Assembly (NCBI RefSeq): GCF_030410485.1
Contig: NZ_JAUHHC010000001.1
Location: 434,001-498,000, forward strand
DNA: 64,000 nucleotides
Source of the DNA: Roseateles violae
GTDB lineage: Bacteria; Pseudomonadota; Gammaproteobacteria; Burkholderiales; Burkholderiaceae_C
Direction of reading: 5' to 3'
The notes under the pieces were generated by a model that saw only the letters and a list, made by a program, of their open reading frames with translations, did no database searches and was not told where the DNA came from. This document shows positions 45,842 to 55,760 of the stretch, piece after piece (position 1 is the stretch's first letter; every line of letters begins with the position of its first letter). A program made the position numbers and the translations under genes.

Positions 45842-47725
45842 ATGCAGCCGATGAAGATCACCGCACTGACCCTGGCCGCCGTCCTGGCGCTGACCACCGT
45901 CCACCCCGGCGCCCTGGCGCAATCCGCGGCCGCCGCGCCGAGCCAGAACGCCGCCGGCGTCTGGGACCTGCGCCCGCTGTACGCCGACGAGCAGGCCTGG
46001 GATGCCGAGCGCAAGGCCATCCTGGCCGAGCTGCCGAGGCTGCAGGCCTTGCAGGGCACGCTGGGCAGCAGCGCAGCCGGCCTGCGTGCCGCGCTCGACC
46101 AGATCTCGGCCCTGCGCAAGCGCCTGGCGCGCCTGTCGGTCTATGCCAGCCTGCAGGCCGACGAGAACACGCAGATCACCGCCAAGCAGGCCGCCAACCA
46201 GCTGGCCGACGCGGCCATGAACCAGTTCGGCGAGGCGACCTCCTTCGTCAATGCCGAGGTCGCCGCGCTGGGGCGCGAGAAGGTCGAGGCCTTCCTGGCC
46301 CAGGAGCCGGGCCTGGCCAAGCACCGCTATGCCTTGATGACCATGCTGCGCCTGGCCGAGCACACCTTGAGCACGCGCGAGGAGGCGCTGCTGGCCGGCG
46401 CCGCCGAACCGCTGCAGCAGCCGCAGGCGATCTACAACCTGCTGGCCAATGCCGACCTGCCCTGGCCCAAGATCCGCATCCGCGGCAAGGAGGTGGTGCT
46501 GGACCAGGAGCAGTACGTCAAGCACCGCTCCGACGCCGACCCCGCCGTGCGCCTGCAGGTCTTCAAGGCCTTCTGGCCGGTGTTCAAGGCCTATGAGCGC
46601 AGCCTGGGCGCGATCTACGCGGCCAATCTGCGCGGCACGGTGTTCCAGGCCCGGGCGCGCAAATACGCCAGCAGCGTGGCGATGGCGCAGGGTGGCGACA
46701 ACATTCCCACCGCCGTCTATCGCACCCTGGTGCAGGAGGCCAATGCCGGCCTGCCGACCCTGCACCGCTATCTGGCGCTGCGCAGCAGGATGCTGGGCCT
46801 GAAGACGGCCGGCTATCAGGACGTCTATGTGCCGCTGGCCAAGCCCTCGCGCCAGTACACGGTGGCCGAGGCCGAGGCGCTCACGCTGGAGGCGCTGAAG
46901 CCGCTGGGCAGCGACTACACCGGCAAGCTGGCCGCGGCCTTCAAGGGAAGCTGGATGCACTCGGTGGCGCAGCGCGGCAAGCGCTCGGGCGCCTATATGA
47001 ACGGCGCCGCCTACGACGTGCATCCCTATCTGCTGATGAGCTTCAACCAGGACTACAACAGCGTCTCGACCCTGGCGCATGAATGGGGCCATGCGATGCA
47101 CACGGTCTACACCAATGCCGCGCAGCCCTTCGAGACGGCCGACTACGCGACCTTCCTGGCCGAGATCCCCTCGACGGCCAACGAGCTGCTGCTGGCCGAC
47201 TATATGGTCGCCAACTCGAAGAACCGCAGCGAGAAGATCTTCGCGCTGAGCCAGGAGCTGGAGAACACCCGCACGACCTTCTTCCGCCAGGCGATGTTCG
47301 CCGAGTTCGAGCTGGCCGCGCACGAGGCGGTGGAAAAGGGCGAGGCGATCACCGGCGAGCAGCTGAGCAAGATCTATCTGGACCTGCTGAAGCGCTATCA
47401 CGGCGATGCGCAGGGCGTGATGAAGATCGACCCGCTCTACGGCGTCGAATGGGCGTACATCCCGCATTTCTACCGCGACTTCTACGTCTACCAGTACGCC
47501 ACCTGCATCAGCGCCGCCGCCTTCTTTGCCGAGGGCATCGCCCAGGGCGACACGGCGCTGCGCGAGCGCTTCTTCGGCCTCTTGAAGGCCGGCGGTTCCG
47601 ACGAGCCCTACAAGCTGGCGGCGGCGGCCGGCGTCGACCTGGCCACGCCGGAGCCCTACCGCGCGCTGATCCGGCGCATGAACAAGACCATGGACCGGCT
47701 GGAAGCGCTGATCGCCGAACGCTGA
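45842..47725 (+). CDS. Exported M3-family oligoendopeptidase (PepF-like)
   Basis: A 627-residue zinc metallopeptidase with HEWGH at 413-417 and the third ligand in the following EIPSTANELL segment. Bacterial PepF proteins are mostly cytosolic, but this one has a signal peptide ending in ALAQ, so it should act in the periplasm on short peptides. It is followed by two M16 peptidase genes in the same direction. Confidence 0.9.
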   Translation: MQPMKITALTLAAVLALTTVHPGALAQSAAAAPSQNAAGVWDLRPLYADEQAWDAERKAILAELPRLQALQGTLGSSAAGLRAALDQISALRKRLARLSVYASLQADENTQITAKQAANQLADAAMNQFGEATSFVNAEVAALGREKVEAFLAQEPGLAKHRYALMTMLRLAEHTLSTREEALLAGAAEPLQQPQAIYNLLANADLPWPKIRIRGKEVVLDQEQYVKHRSDADPAVRLQVFKAFWPVFKAYERSLGAIYAANLRGTVFQARARKYASSVAMAQGGDNIPTAVYRTLVQEANAGLPTLHRYLALRSRMLGLKTAGYQDVYVPLAKPSRQYTVAEAEALTLEALKPLGSDYTGKLAAAFKGSWMHSVAQRGKRSGAYMNGAAYDVHPYLLMSFNQDYNSVSTLAHEWGHAMHTVYTNAAQPFETADYATFLAEIPSTANELLLADYMVANSKNRSEKIFALSQELENTRTTFFRQAMFAEFELAAHEAVEKGEAITGEQLSKIYLDLLKRYHGDAQGVMKIDPLYGVEWAYIPHFYRDFYVYQYATCISAAAFFAEGIAQGDTALRERFFGLLKAGGSDEPYKLAAAAGVDLATPEPYRALIRRMNKTMDRLEALIAER

Positions 47726-47832
47726 ATCCTTGCGGCTTCACCCATGCCGAAAGACATGGGGCGCCCTCGCGACGCGACGGCACAATGCGCCGGCCGGGGC
47801 CGCGATCGGCTCCATCCAACGAGGTGTCGTTC

Positions 47833-49215
47833 ATGCGCATTCGCAAACTCTCCCTGCTGCTGTCCGGGCTGGCCCTGGCGGCGGCGGCCCAGGCGGCGCC
47901 GGCCGCGGACAGCGACCGCTGGCAGCTGCCGGTGGCCAGCAAGAAGCTCGCCAACGGCCTGACCGTGCTGGTCTCCGAGGACCACAGCTCGCCCACCGTC
48001 GGCGTCAGCGTCGTCTACCACGTCGGCATGCGGCTGGAGCCCAGGAACCGCACCGGCTTCGCCCATCTGTTCGAGCACCTGATGTTCCAGGGCACGCCGA
48101 CGGCAACCAAGGGCGTGTTCAACAAGGTCATCACCAGCGGCGGCGGCCGCATGAACGGCTCGACCCGGCCCGACTTCACCAACTACATCGAGACGGCGCC
48201 GGTTTCGGCGCTGGAGTCCATCCTCTGGCTGGAGGCCGACCGGATGAAGACGCTGGACTTCAATGCCGCGACCTTGAAGAACCAGCAGGACGTGGTCAAG
48301 GAGGAGATCCGCGTCAATGTGAAGAACAGCCCCTATGGCGGCTTCATGTGGATAGACATCGGCCAGCTGGCCTTCCAGAAATGGGAGAACAACCATGATG
48401 GCTACGGCAGCTTCGAGGATCTAGAGACCGCCAATCTCGACGATGTGCGCGCCTTCCATCGCGATTACTACGGGCCCAACAACGCCGTGCTGTCGATTGC
48501 GGGTGACCTGACCCCGGCGCAGGGCTTCGCCTTGGCCGAGAAGTACTTCGGCAAGATTGCCGCGCGGCCGGTACCCAAGGGCACCGACTTCCACGAGCCG
48601 CTCAATACGGCCGAGAAGCGCCTCGAGCAGAGCGACGCCTTGGCGCAGGTGCCGGCGATCGCCGCCGCCTGGAAGATGCCTGATCGCGGCAGCGCCGACC
48701 AGGCGGCAATGGCCGTGCTGGGCGAGCTGCTGGCCGGCGGCGACGCCTCGCGCTTCTACCAGGGCCTGGTCAAGGGCCGCGAGATCGCGCTGAACGTCAG
48801 CTCGCTCTACGGCCTGACCAGCCCCTGGGAATACGCGGGCCCGACGCTGTACACGGTGTTCGCGCTCTACAAGCCGACGAGCAATGCCGATGCGCTGCTG
48901 GCCGCGATGGACGAGGAGATCGCCAAGGTGGTGGAGGACGGCGTCTCGCCGGCCGAGCTGAAGCGCATCAAGACCGGCCTGCTGGCCGGCTGGTACAACG
49001 GCCTGGAGAGCTTCCTCTCGCGCGCCGACACCCTGGCCAAGCTGCAGACCCTGTGGGGCGACGCCAATGTCGTCAACAAGATCCCCGGCTGGATCGAGGG
49101 CGTCACGAGCGCCGATCTGCAGCGCGCCGCCAAGACCTATCTGACCCGGGCCAACCGCTCGGTGATCGACCGCAAGCCGGTGGCCGCCGCCAAGGCCGAG
49201 GAGAAGAAGCAATGA
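47833..49215 (+). CDS. M16 zinc peptidase, catalytic subunit
   Basis: A 460-residue periplasmic protein with signal peptide (ending AAQA). The inverted zinc motif HLFEH is at 78-82, and the distal glutamate is probably in KNQQDVVKEEIR. M16 peptidases of this size work as heterodimers with a non-catalytic partner, and the next gene provides it, overlapping by 4 bases. Confidence 0.92.
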   Translation: MRIRKLSLLLSGLALAAAAQAAPAADSDRWQLPVASKKLANGLTVLVSEDHSSPTVGVSVVYHVGMRLEPRNRTGFAHLFEHLMFQGTPTATKGVFNKVITSGGGRMNGSTRPDFTNYIETAPVSALESILWLEADRMKTLDFNAATLKNQQDVVKEEIRVNVKNSPYGGFMWIDIGQLAFQKWENNHDGYGSFEDLETANLDDVRAFHRDYYGPNNAVLSIAGDLTPAQGFALAEKYFGKIAARPVPKGTDFHEPLNTAEKRLEQSDALAQVPAIAAAWKMPDRGSADQAAMAVLGELLAGGDASRFYQGLVKGREIALNVSSLYGLTSPWEYAGPTLYTVFALYKPTSNADALLAAMDEEIAKVVEDGVSPAELKRIKTGLLAGWYNGLESFLSRADTLAKLQTLWGDANVVNKIPGWIEGVTSADLQRAAKTYLTRANRSVIDRKPVAAAKAEEKKQ

Positions 49216-50636
49216 TCCGCCTCATCAAGTCCACCCCGCATCTGCTGGTCGCCGCGCTGATGGCCGCCGGCCTGGCCCATGCGGCGGAGCCCAGGCTGCC
49301 CAAGGAGCTGCCGGCCTTTGGCCAGGACAAGCCGCTGCCGGTGCCGCAGATCACGAAGAAGACGCTGGCCAACGGGCTGGAGATCTGGGTCGTGCCCCGC
49401 CAGGGCCTGCCGCGCGTCGACTATGTGCTGGCGCTGCGCGGTGCCGGCCTGGCGGCCGATGCGGCCGACAAACCGGGCTTCGCCAATCTGCTGGCCGGCC
49501 TCTTGAACGAGGGCACGGCCAGGCGCGACTCGCGCGCGATTGCCGAGGCGACCCAGGGCCTGGGCGGCGAGATCGCCGCCTCGAGCAGCCTGGACGGCAT
49601 CACCGTCGCCGCCAATGCCCTGCCCTCGAATGCGGCGGCGCTGATGGAGCTGCTGGCCGAGGTCGCGCGCATGCCGGCCTTCCCGAAGAACGAGGTCGCG
49701 CTCGCCAAGGCCAATGCGCAGCAGAGCCTGAAGGCCAGCGAGGCGAATCCGCAGTTCCGCGCCGAGCGCGCGCTCGACGCGGCGATCTTCGGCGCCCATC
49801 CCTACGGCAGCACGCGGCCGACGGCGGCGGCGATCGAGTCCGTCACGCCCGAGCTGCTGCGCGCCGAGCATGCGCGCCGCTTCCGCCCCGGGCGCGCGCT
49901 GCTGGTCGTCACCGGCCGCATCGCGCCGGCCGAGGCGATCAAGCTGGCCGAGGCCGCCTTCGGCGACTGGAAGGCGCAGGGCGAGGCGCCGGCCGCCGTC
50001 CCGGCCGCGGTGGCGGCCAGCGGCGCCGCGCCGGCGCGTCGGCTGCTCGAGCGACCCGGCAGCGTGCAGTCGACCCTGCGCATCGGTCGCGCCGGCATCG
50101 CCGCGCCGGCCGCCGACCTGGTGCCGCTGCGCCTGGCCAGCACCATCATCGGCGGCGGCTTCAGCAGCCGCGTCAACCTGAACCTGCGCGAGGAGAAGGG
50201 CTACACCTACGGCGCCTCGGCCGGCGCGCGTTCCTACCGCGAGGGCGGGGCCATCGTCGGCGGCGCCGATGTGCGCAACGAGGTGACGGCCGCCTCGCTG
50301 AAGGAGTTCTTCGCCGAGTACCAGCGCCTCGGCCAGGAGCTGGTCGGCGAGGAGGAGATGGCGATGAACAAGCGCTATGTCGCCGGCGGCTATCTGATCA
50401 GCACCCAGCTGCAGGGCTCGATGGCGCGCCAGCTGGCCGGCAACTGGCTGATCGGCCTGCCCAGCGACTTCCTCGGCAGCTATGTGCCGCTGGTGCAGAA
50501 GGTCACCGCCGAGCAGGTGCGCGAGATCGGCAGGAAGTACTTCGACCCGGCCACGCAGTCCATCGTCGTCGTCGGCGACAAGGCGGTGGCCGAGCAGCTG
50601 AAGCCCTGGGGCGAGTTCACGCCGCAGGCGAAATAG
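49212..50636 (+). CDS. M16 peptidase-like protein, non-catalytic partner
   Basis: A 474-residue periplasmic relative of the previous protein. The zinc motif is replaced by NLLAG (92-96), so it cannot bind zinc. LREEKGYTYGASAG holds the Arg/Tyr pair that M16 inactive subunits give to the substrate site. A signal peptide ends at AHA. The two genes overlap (ATGA), which fits a 1:1 complex. Confidence 0.92.
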   Translation: MIRLIKSTPHLLVAALMAAGLAHAAEPRLPKELPAFGQDKPLPVPQITKKTLANGLEIWVVPRQGLPRVDYVLALRGAGLAADAADKPGFANLLAGLLNEGTARRDSRAIAEATQGLGGEIAASSSLDGITVAANALPSNAAALMELLAEVARMPAFPKNEVALAKANAQQSLKASEANPQFRAERALDAAIFGAHPYGSTRPTAAAIESVTPELLRAEHARRFRPGRALLVVTGRIAPAEAIKLAEAAFGDWKAQGEAPAAVPAAVAASGAAPARRLLERPGSVQSTLRIGRAGIAAPAADLVPLRLASTIIGGGFSSRVNLNLREEKGYTYGASAGARSYREGGAIVGGADVRNEVTAASLKEFFAEYQRLGQELVGEEEMAMNKRYVAGGYLISTQLQGSMARQLAGNWLIGLPSDFLGSYVPLVQKVTAEQVREIGRKYFDPATQSIVVVGDKAVAEQLKPWGEFTPQAK

Positions 50637-50666
50637 GCCTGAAGCCCGGTTGCGGCGCGGTCGGGC

Positions 50667-51338
50667 TCAGCGATCGCGCCGCAGCAAGGTGATGCCGATC
50701 AGGCGCGAGACGACGGCGGCCAGGTACATCACGCCGACGAACATCTCGATGCTGGCCAGCGCGCGCGCCGGCGGCGTGATCGGGATCACGTCGCCGATGC
50801 CGGTGCTGGACAAGAGCGCGAAGCTGAGGAACATCAGCTCGGTCCAGCTGCGCGGCGCCTGCGGGTTGACGGCCGCCGCGAAGCAGCCCGGCTGCAGGGT
50901 CTGCAGGATCACCATCAGGTACATGAAGCCCCAGGCCAGCAAGGTGAAGGTCGCGGCGGCGGCGAACAGCTCGTCGGTGGTCGCATGCAGATCGCCCATC
51001 ATGTAGGCGATCAGGCTGGCCGCGGCATAGAAATAGAACACCGCCTCCAGCGCGGCCGACCAGGGCAGCAGCCATTCGCTGCCCTCGACGAACATCTGCA
51101 GCGCCAGCAGCACGATGGCCGGCAAGGCGATGCAGACGCTGATCCAGGTCAGGCCCGGCGTCGCGCGCACCATGCGCGTCGTCATGATCAGCACGACGAT
51201 GCCAAAGCCGCCCAGCACCACCGGGCCGCCGCGCGCCGTCTCGGCAAAGGGATAGAGCAGCAGGCCGGCCAGTTGCACGAACAGCAGCACCGCCGAGGGA
51301 TGGCGGCGCGTCATCGAGAGCAGCTCGGTGTAGCGCAT
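50667..51338 (-). CDS. Ion-channel protein with TGIGD filter
   Basis: A 223-residue membrane protein with about six helices. Near the C-terminus a pore loop SSTGIGDV sits between two helices and resembles the potassium channel selectivity filter TVGYGD. This makes it a voltage-gated-like channel without a recognisable charged S4 helix. Ion selectivity cannot be told from sequence. The ATG at 51338 is preferred; the longer frame runs into the promoter region of the divergent gene. Confidence 0.75.
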   Translation of the reverse strand: MRYTELLSMTRRHPSAVLLFVQLAGLLLYPFAETARGGPVVLGGFGIVVLIMTTRMVRATPGLTWISVCIALPAIVLLALQMFVEGSEWLLPWSAALEAVFYFYAAASLIAYMMGDLHATTDELFAAAATFTLLAWGFMYLMVILQTLQPGCFAAAVNPQAPRSWTELMFLSFALLSSTGIGDVIPITPPARALASIEMFVGVMYLAAVVSRLIGITLLRRDR

Positions 51339-51418
51339 GCCGGCATTGTGCGGCCGCGCCGCGCTGGCGCCTACGCCGCCGCGCTGCAATACTTGACCCC
51401 AGCTCAAGGAGTCCGCCG

Positions 51419-52309
51419 ATGAAACGCCAGACCGCCGCCGATTTCGCGCCCGAAGTGCTGCAGCTGTTCGACCGCTATGTGCACGGCGATCTCAGCCGGC
51501 GCGGCTTTCTCGAGCAGGCCGGCGCCCATGCCGGCAGCGCCGCCGCGGCGGCCGGCCTCCTGGCCGCGCTGAGCCCGCAGTTCGCCGCCGCCCAGCAGGT
51601 CAGGCCCGACGATCCGTTGATCGCCGCGCGCTGGGCCGAGTTCGATTCGCCCGAAGGAACCGGCAAGGTGCGCGGTTACTTGGTCAAGCCGGCACTGGTG
51701 AGGGCCAGGCTGCCGGTCGTGCTGGTCGTGCACGAGAACCGCGGCCTCAATCCGCATATCGAGGACATCGCGCGCCGCCTGGCGCTGGCCGGCTTCCTTG
51801 CCTTCGCGCCGGATGCGCTGTTCCCGCTGGGCGGCTATCCGGGCGACGAGGACAAGGCGCGCGAGCTGTTCGGCAAGCTCGATGCGCCCAAGACCCGCGC
51901 CGACATGGTCGCCGCGGTGCGTTGGCTGCAGGCGCTGCCCGAGGGCAATGGCCGGGTCGGCGCGGTCGGCTTCTGCTGGGGCGGCGGCATCGTCAACTAC
52001 CTGGCGACCCAGCTGCCCGATCTGGCCGCCGGCGTGCCCTTCTATGGCGGCCAGCCGCCCGAGGCCGAGGTGGCCAGGATCAAGGCGCCGCTGCTGATCA
52101 TCTATGCCGGCAAGGACGAGCGCATCAATGCCGGCTGGCCGAAGTACGAGGCGGCGCTGAAGGCGGCCGGCGTGCCCCACGAGGCGCAGATCTATGCCGG
52201 CACCCAGCACGGCTTCAACAACGACACGACGCCACGCTACGACGCCGAGGCCGCCCGCCAGGCCTGGCAGCGCACGATCGAGTTCCTCAAGGCCCGGCTG
52301 CAAGCCTAG
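51419..52309 (+). CDS. Dienelactone hydrolase family protein, exported
   Basis: A 296-residue alpha/beta hydrolase with catalytic triad Cys186 (GFCWGG), Asp233 (GKDERI) and His264 (GTQHGFNND). VHENRGLNPHIEDIARRLA is the usual signature (core HENRGLNPHIED). The N-terminal LSRRGFLEQAG followed by an Ala-rich stretch is a Tat-type signal, a form common for this family in Burkholderiales. Dienelactone hydrolase opens lactones after aromatic ring cleavage, but many members have other ester substrates. Confidence 0.88.
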   Translation: MKRQTAADFAPEVLQLFDRYVHGDLSRRGFLEQAGAHAGSAAAAAGLLAALSPQFAAAQQVRPDDPLIAARWAEFDSPEGTGKVRGYLVKPALVRARLPVVLVVHENRGLNPHIEDIARRLALAGFLAFAPDALFPLGGYPGDEDKARELFGKLDAPKTRADMVAAVRWLQALPEGNGRVGAVGFCWGGGIVNYLATQLPDLAAGVPFYGGQPPEAEVARIKAPLLIIYAGKDERINAGWPKYEAALKAAGVPHEAQIYAGTQHGFNNDTTPRYDAEAARQAWQRTIEFLKARLQA

Positions 52310-52404
52310 ATCGCCCTCCCTCATTGCTGGGGATGCCGCCGCCCTTGCTTTCTCCGCAGAATGGGCGCAAGGCCTGACACCGCCGGGCCGGGCAGGAGCA
52401 GCCG

Positions 52405-55113
52405 ATGAGCGACGAGCGCGTGCTTCCCGACGAAGCCCAGCTGATCATCGAGCGGCGCCGGCAGATCGCCGACCCGCCTTCCGAACCGCCGCCGGCGCTG
52501 GACGATGGCCCGCGCAAGGGCCTGGCCCTGTCGGGCGGCGGCATCCGCAGCGCGACCTTCGCGCTGGGCGTGCTGCAGGCGATCGCCGAGACGCCGGTGG
52601 CCACCGGCCTCGCGGCCGACCCCCGGCCCGGCGGGCGCTTCCGCCATTCCCTGCTGTCGCGCTTCGACTATCTGTCCACCGTCAGCGGCGGTGGCTTCGT
52701 CGGCGGCTTCCTCTGCAGCCTGTTCCAGCCCGGGCGCCTGCGGCCCTCGGCCGATACGGCGCTGAAGGCGGCCGACGACGCGGTGGCGGTGCTCGCCAGC
52801 GGGCCGCCGGGCCGCATCCGCTCGGCCGATTCCCATGCGGACGAGGCGCGGCTGCGCGCGCCGCTGGCCTGGCTGCGCGAGAACGGCCGTTATCTGGTGC
52901 CGACCGGCGTCGGCGACGCCTTCTATGCGGCGGCGCTGGGCCTGCGCGGCTGGCTGTCCCTGCATTTCGTCATCGGCACCATTCTGCTGGCCCTGCTGAC
53001 CGCGCTGGCGCTGGCGCGGCAATGGCTGATCGCCTGGCAGCCCGGCTCAATCGGCTGGCTGGAGACCGGGCTGCTGAGCCATGCGCTCGAGGGCGTGGAC
53101 GCCGGCAAGAGCTGGAGCGACGCGATCTGGTGGAGCTCGCTGTTCGCGCTGGCGCTGGCGCCGCTGCTGCTGTGGGCGCTGCCGGCCGGCGTCGCCTTCT
53201 GGCTGAGCTTCCAGGGCAAGCATGGGCGCAGCGCCGCGCTGAACCGCGCGGTGGCGGGCATGCTGGCCGCCATCGTCGTGCTGCTGGGCCTGGCGCTGTT
53301 CGATCCGGGCGGCCAGCGCGGCGTGCTGATGCTGCACGCGCCCTGGATCGATCGCAGCCTGCTCGGCCAGCTTCACGCGCGGCAATGGCTGTGGCTGGGC
53401 CTGGCCGGCCTGGCCTCGCTGGGCGTGCTGTACTACATCGTGGTCGCGCTGCTGAACCCGCATGGCTCGGAGCAGAGCGTCGAGCTGACGCGGCAGCTGT
53501 CGACCGCCCTGCTGGCGGTGGCGGCGCTGCTGGTCATCGCCTGCATCGAGACGGTGGGGCAGACGCTCTACCTGCTGCTGGCCGGCGGCAGCCCGGCGCC
53601 GCTGCTGACGCCGGCGGCCCTGGTCGCGGCCCTGGTCTGGCTGGGGCGCAAGGGCGCCGCCCTGCTGAACAAGGGCGGCGGCAGCGGCAGCAAGCCCGCG
53701 GCGCTGCAGAAGCTGCCGCTGACGACCCTGGGCGGCCTGGCCGGCATGGCGATCTTTCTGCTGACCGCGGCGCTGTGGTCGGTGGCCGTCACGGCGCTGA
53801 CCTGGGCCGGCGAGCGGCCGGTGCTCGGCGATCTGGGCGGCGCCGATCTGCGGCTCTACCTGGGCGTGCTGCTGCTGGCGGCGCTGCTGATCGCCATCAT
53901 CACCGGCGCCTTCCCGGCCTTTATCAATCTGTCCAGCCTGCAGGGCTTCTACAGCGCGCGCCTGACCCGCGCCTATCTGGGCGCCAGCAACGGCCGGCGC
54001 TTCGACGGCAGCAATCCCAAGGCGCTCACCGTGTCCGAGCCGCTGCCCGATGACAACCTCTGGCTGGACAACTTCTGGTCCGCCAAGCAAGCCAAGCAGC
54101 TGAAGACACTGGCGCCGCTGCACATCGTCAACGTGACCCTGAACAAGACCGTGGATCCGGCCGAGCAGCTGGTGCAGCGCGACCGCAAGGGCCAGCCGAT
54201 GGCGGTGCTGCCCTTCGGCTTCGCGATCGACGGCCAGATGAGCGCCTTCCTCAGCGAGCAGGGCGGCTCCTCGGTCAACTCGCCGCTGAGCCTGGGCCAA
54301 TGGATAGGCACCTCGGGCGCGGCCTTCTCGACCGGCATCGGCCGCGAAACCTCGCTGGGCATGTCCCTGCTGATGGGCATGGCCAATGTGCGCCTTGGCG
54401 TCTGGTGGGGCTCGGGCCAGGGCCGGCGCCAGATCACGCGCTGGCGGCCGCTGCCGCTGCTGGGCGCGGCGCTGGGCGCGGTGTTCCGCACCCAGACCTA
54501 TCTGTCCTATGAATTCCTGGCCCGCTTCTTCGGCCTGCGGCGGCAATGGCAGTACCTGTCCGACGGCGGGCATTTCGAGAACACCGGCATCTACGAGCTG
54601 CTGCGCGCGCCGCGCCGCATCGACCTGATCCTCGCCAGCGACAACGGCGCCGATCCGACCTACGGCTTCAAGGACCTGGCCAATCTGATCCGGCTGGCGC
54701 GCATCGATCTGGGCGTGGACATCGGCGTGGTGCGCGACCTCAGCGCCTGGCCGGTGCTGGCCGGCGTGTTCGGAACGCCGGAGCAGTTCCGCAGCGACAC
54801 GGCCTCGACCGGCGTGCCCAAGCCCTGCGCGCTGCTGCTGCGCGCGCGCCGCGCCAACGCGCCGCCGAGCTGGATCGTGCTGCTCAAGCCCAGCCTGCAC
54901 GCCGACGCGCCGGCCGACGTGCAGCAGTACGGGCGCGAGAACCCGAGCTTCCCGCAGGAATCGACCACCGACCAGTTCTTCAACGAGGCGCAGTGGGAAA
55001 GCTATCGCGCGCTGGGCCACCACATCGCGCGCAAGATCCTGCGCAGCGATGTCTACGCCGCGCTGCAGCAGTACATCGAGCGCGACGGTCGCCCGCCGGG
55101 CTCGGATGTCTAG
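52405..55113 (+). CDS. Large patatin-like phospholipase with membrane segments
   Basis: A 902-residue protein. The patatin domain begins near residue 36: oxyanion loop SGGGIRSATFALG (43-55), nucleophile Ser94 in STVSGGGF, and the aspartate of the dyad at Asp720 in SDGGHFENTG. Between the two halves lie about seven hydrophobic helices (residues 170-530), so the active site is split by a membrane insert. Such giant patatins occur in several proteobacteria; their substrates are unknown. GCAGGAGCAG gives a ribosome binding site. Confidence 0.85.
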   Translation: MSDERVLPDEAQLIIERRRQIADPPSEPPPALDDGPRKGLALSGGGIRSATFALGVLQAIAETPVATGLAADPRPGGRFRHSLLSRFDYLSTVSGGGFVGGFLCSLFQPGRLRPSADTALKAADDAVAVLASGPPGRIRSADSHADEARLRAPLAWLRENGRYLVPTGVGDAFYAAALGLRGWLSLHFVIGTILLALLTALALARQWLIAWQPGSIGWLETGLLSHALEGVDAGKSWSDAIWWSSLFALALAPLLLWALPAGVAFWLSFQGKHGRSAALNRAVAGMLAAIVVLLGLALFDPGGQRGVLMLHAPWIDRSLLGQLHARQWLWLGLAGLASLGVLYYIVVALLNPHGSEQSVELTRQLSTALLAVAALLVIACIETVGQTLYLLLAGGSPAPLLTPAALVAALVWLGRKGAALLNKGGGSGSKPAALQKLPLTTLGGLAGMAIFLLTAALWSVAVTALTWAGERPVLGDLGGADLRLYLGVLLLAALLIAIITGAFPAFINLSSLQGFYSARLTRAYLGASNGRRFDGSNPKALTVSEPLPDDNLWLDNFWSAKQAKQLKTLAPLHIVNVTLNKTVDPAEQLVQRDRKGQPMAVLPFGFAIDGQMSAFLSEQGGSSVNSPLSLGQWIGTSGAAFSTGIGRETSLGMSLLMGMANVRLGVWWGSGQGRRQITRWRPLPLLGAALGAVFRTQTYLSYEFLARFFGLRRQWQYLSDGGHFENTGIYELLRAPRRIDLILASDNGADPTYGFKDLANLIRLARIDLGVDIGVVRDLSAWPVLAGVFGTPEQFRSDTASTGVPKPCALLLRARRANAPPSWIVLLKPSLHADAPADVQQYGRENPSFPQESTTDQFFNEAQWESYRALGHHIARKILRSDVYAALQQYIERDGRPPGSDV

Positions 55114-55128
55114 GCCGAACTCCAGGCC

Positions 55129-55749
55129 CTAACTGGCGTACTTGATCGAGCAGCCATAGGGCCGCGTGTTCGGCTGCGCGACCTTGCGGCCGGCGGCCAG
55201 ATCGGCCAGGGCCAGGCGCACATAGGGCTCGGCCTTGGCGATGTCCTCCTTCTTGGAGGTCGCGATGCTGTCGATGCCGCCCTTGTAGACCAGCTGGCCG
55301 TCCGGCGCGATCACGTACAGATGCGGGGTCGTCTGCGCGCCATAGGCCTTGCCGATCTGGCCCGTCGGGTCCAGCAAGGTTGCCGAGGGCGCCGCTGCGC
55401 GGCTGGCGTTCAGCTTGACCGCGGTGGCGCCATCGACAAAGCCCTGCTGGCCCGGCGCCGAGGAGATCACCTGCAGCCAAACCACGCCCTTGTCGGCCGC
55501 CTCCTTCTGCTGCGCCGGGATATTGCCGCTCTCGTAATGCTTGCGCACATAGGGGCAGTCGTGATTGGTCCACTCGAGCACCACCGTCTTGCCGCGCAGC
55601 GAGGCCAGGTCGATGCTGCGGCCATCGGCCGTCTGGGCGGTAAAGGCCGGGGCCGGCTGGTCCACCGTCGCGGCCGCGAAGGCCAGGCCGCCGAGGCTGG
55701 CCGCCGCCAGCGCCAGCAGCGCGCGCTTGCTCAACTTCATCGTCGTCAT
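55129..55749 (-). CDS. Thioredoxin-fold protein (AhpC/TSA-Redoxin type)
   Basis: A 206-residue exported protein with signal peptide ending AFAA. The redoxin core starts DQPAPAFTAQTADG, and the position of the CxxC motif reads NHDCPYVRKHY, so only one of the usual two cysteines remains. Such proteins act as peroxiredoxin-like or monothiol enzymes. AAGGAG lies 8 bases before the ATG at 55749. It follows a DsbD gene by 11 bases and could be a partner of it. Confidence 0.85.
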   Translation of the reverse strand: MTTMKLSKRALLALAAASLGGLAFAAATVDQPAPAFTAQTADGRSIDLASLRGKTVVLEWTNHDCPYVRKHYESGNIPAQQKEAADKGVVWLQVISSAPGQQGFVDGATAVKLNASRAAAPSATLLDPTGQIGKAYGAQTTPHLYVIAPDGQLVYKGGIDSIATSKKEDIAKAEPYVRLALADLAAGRKVAQPNTRPYGCSIKYAS

Positions 55750-55760
55750 CGTGTCGCTCC

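Noticed and set aside
45479..47467. A 662-codon open frame antisense to the M3 peptidase and kinase genes
   Set aside because: The plus-strand genes have catalytic motifs and signal peptides; the antisense product is low-complexity and has no recognisable family.
47741..47760. CCCATG/CATGGG hairpin after the M3 peptidase as a terminator
   Set aside because: The stem is only 6 bp and no U-run follows.
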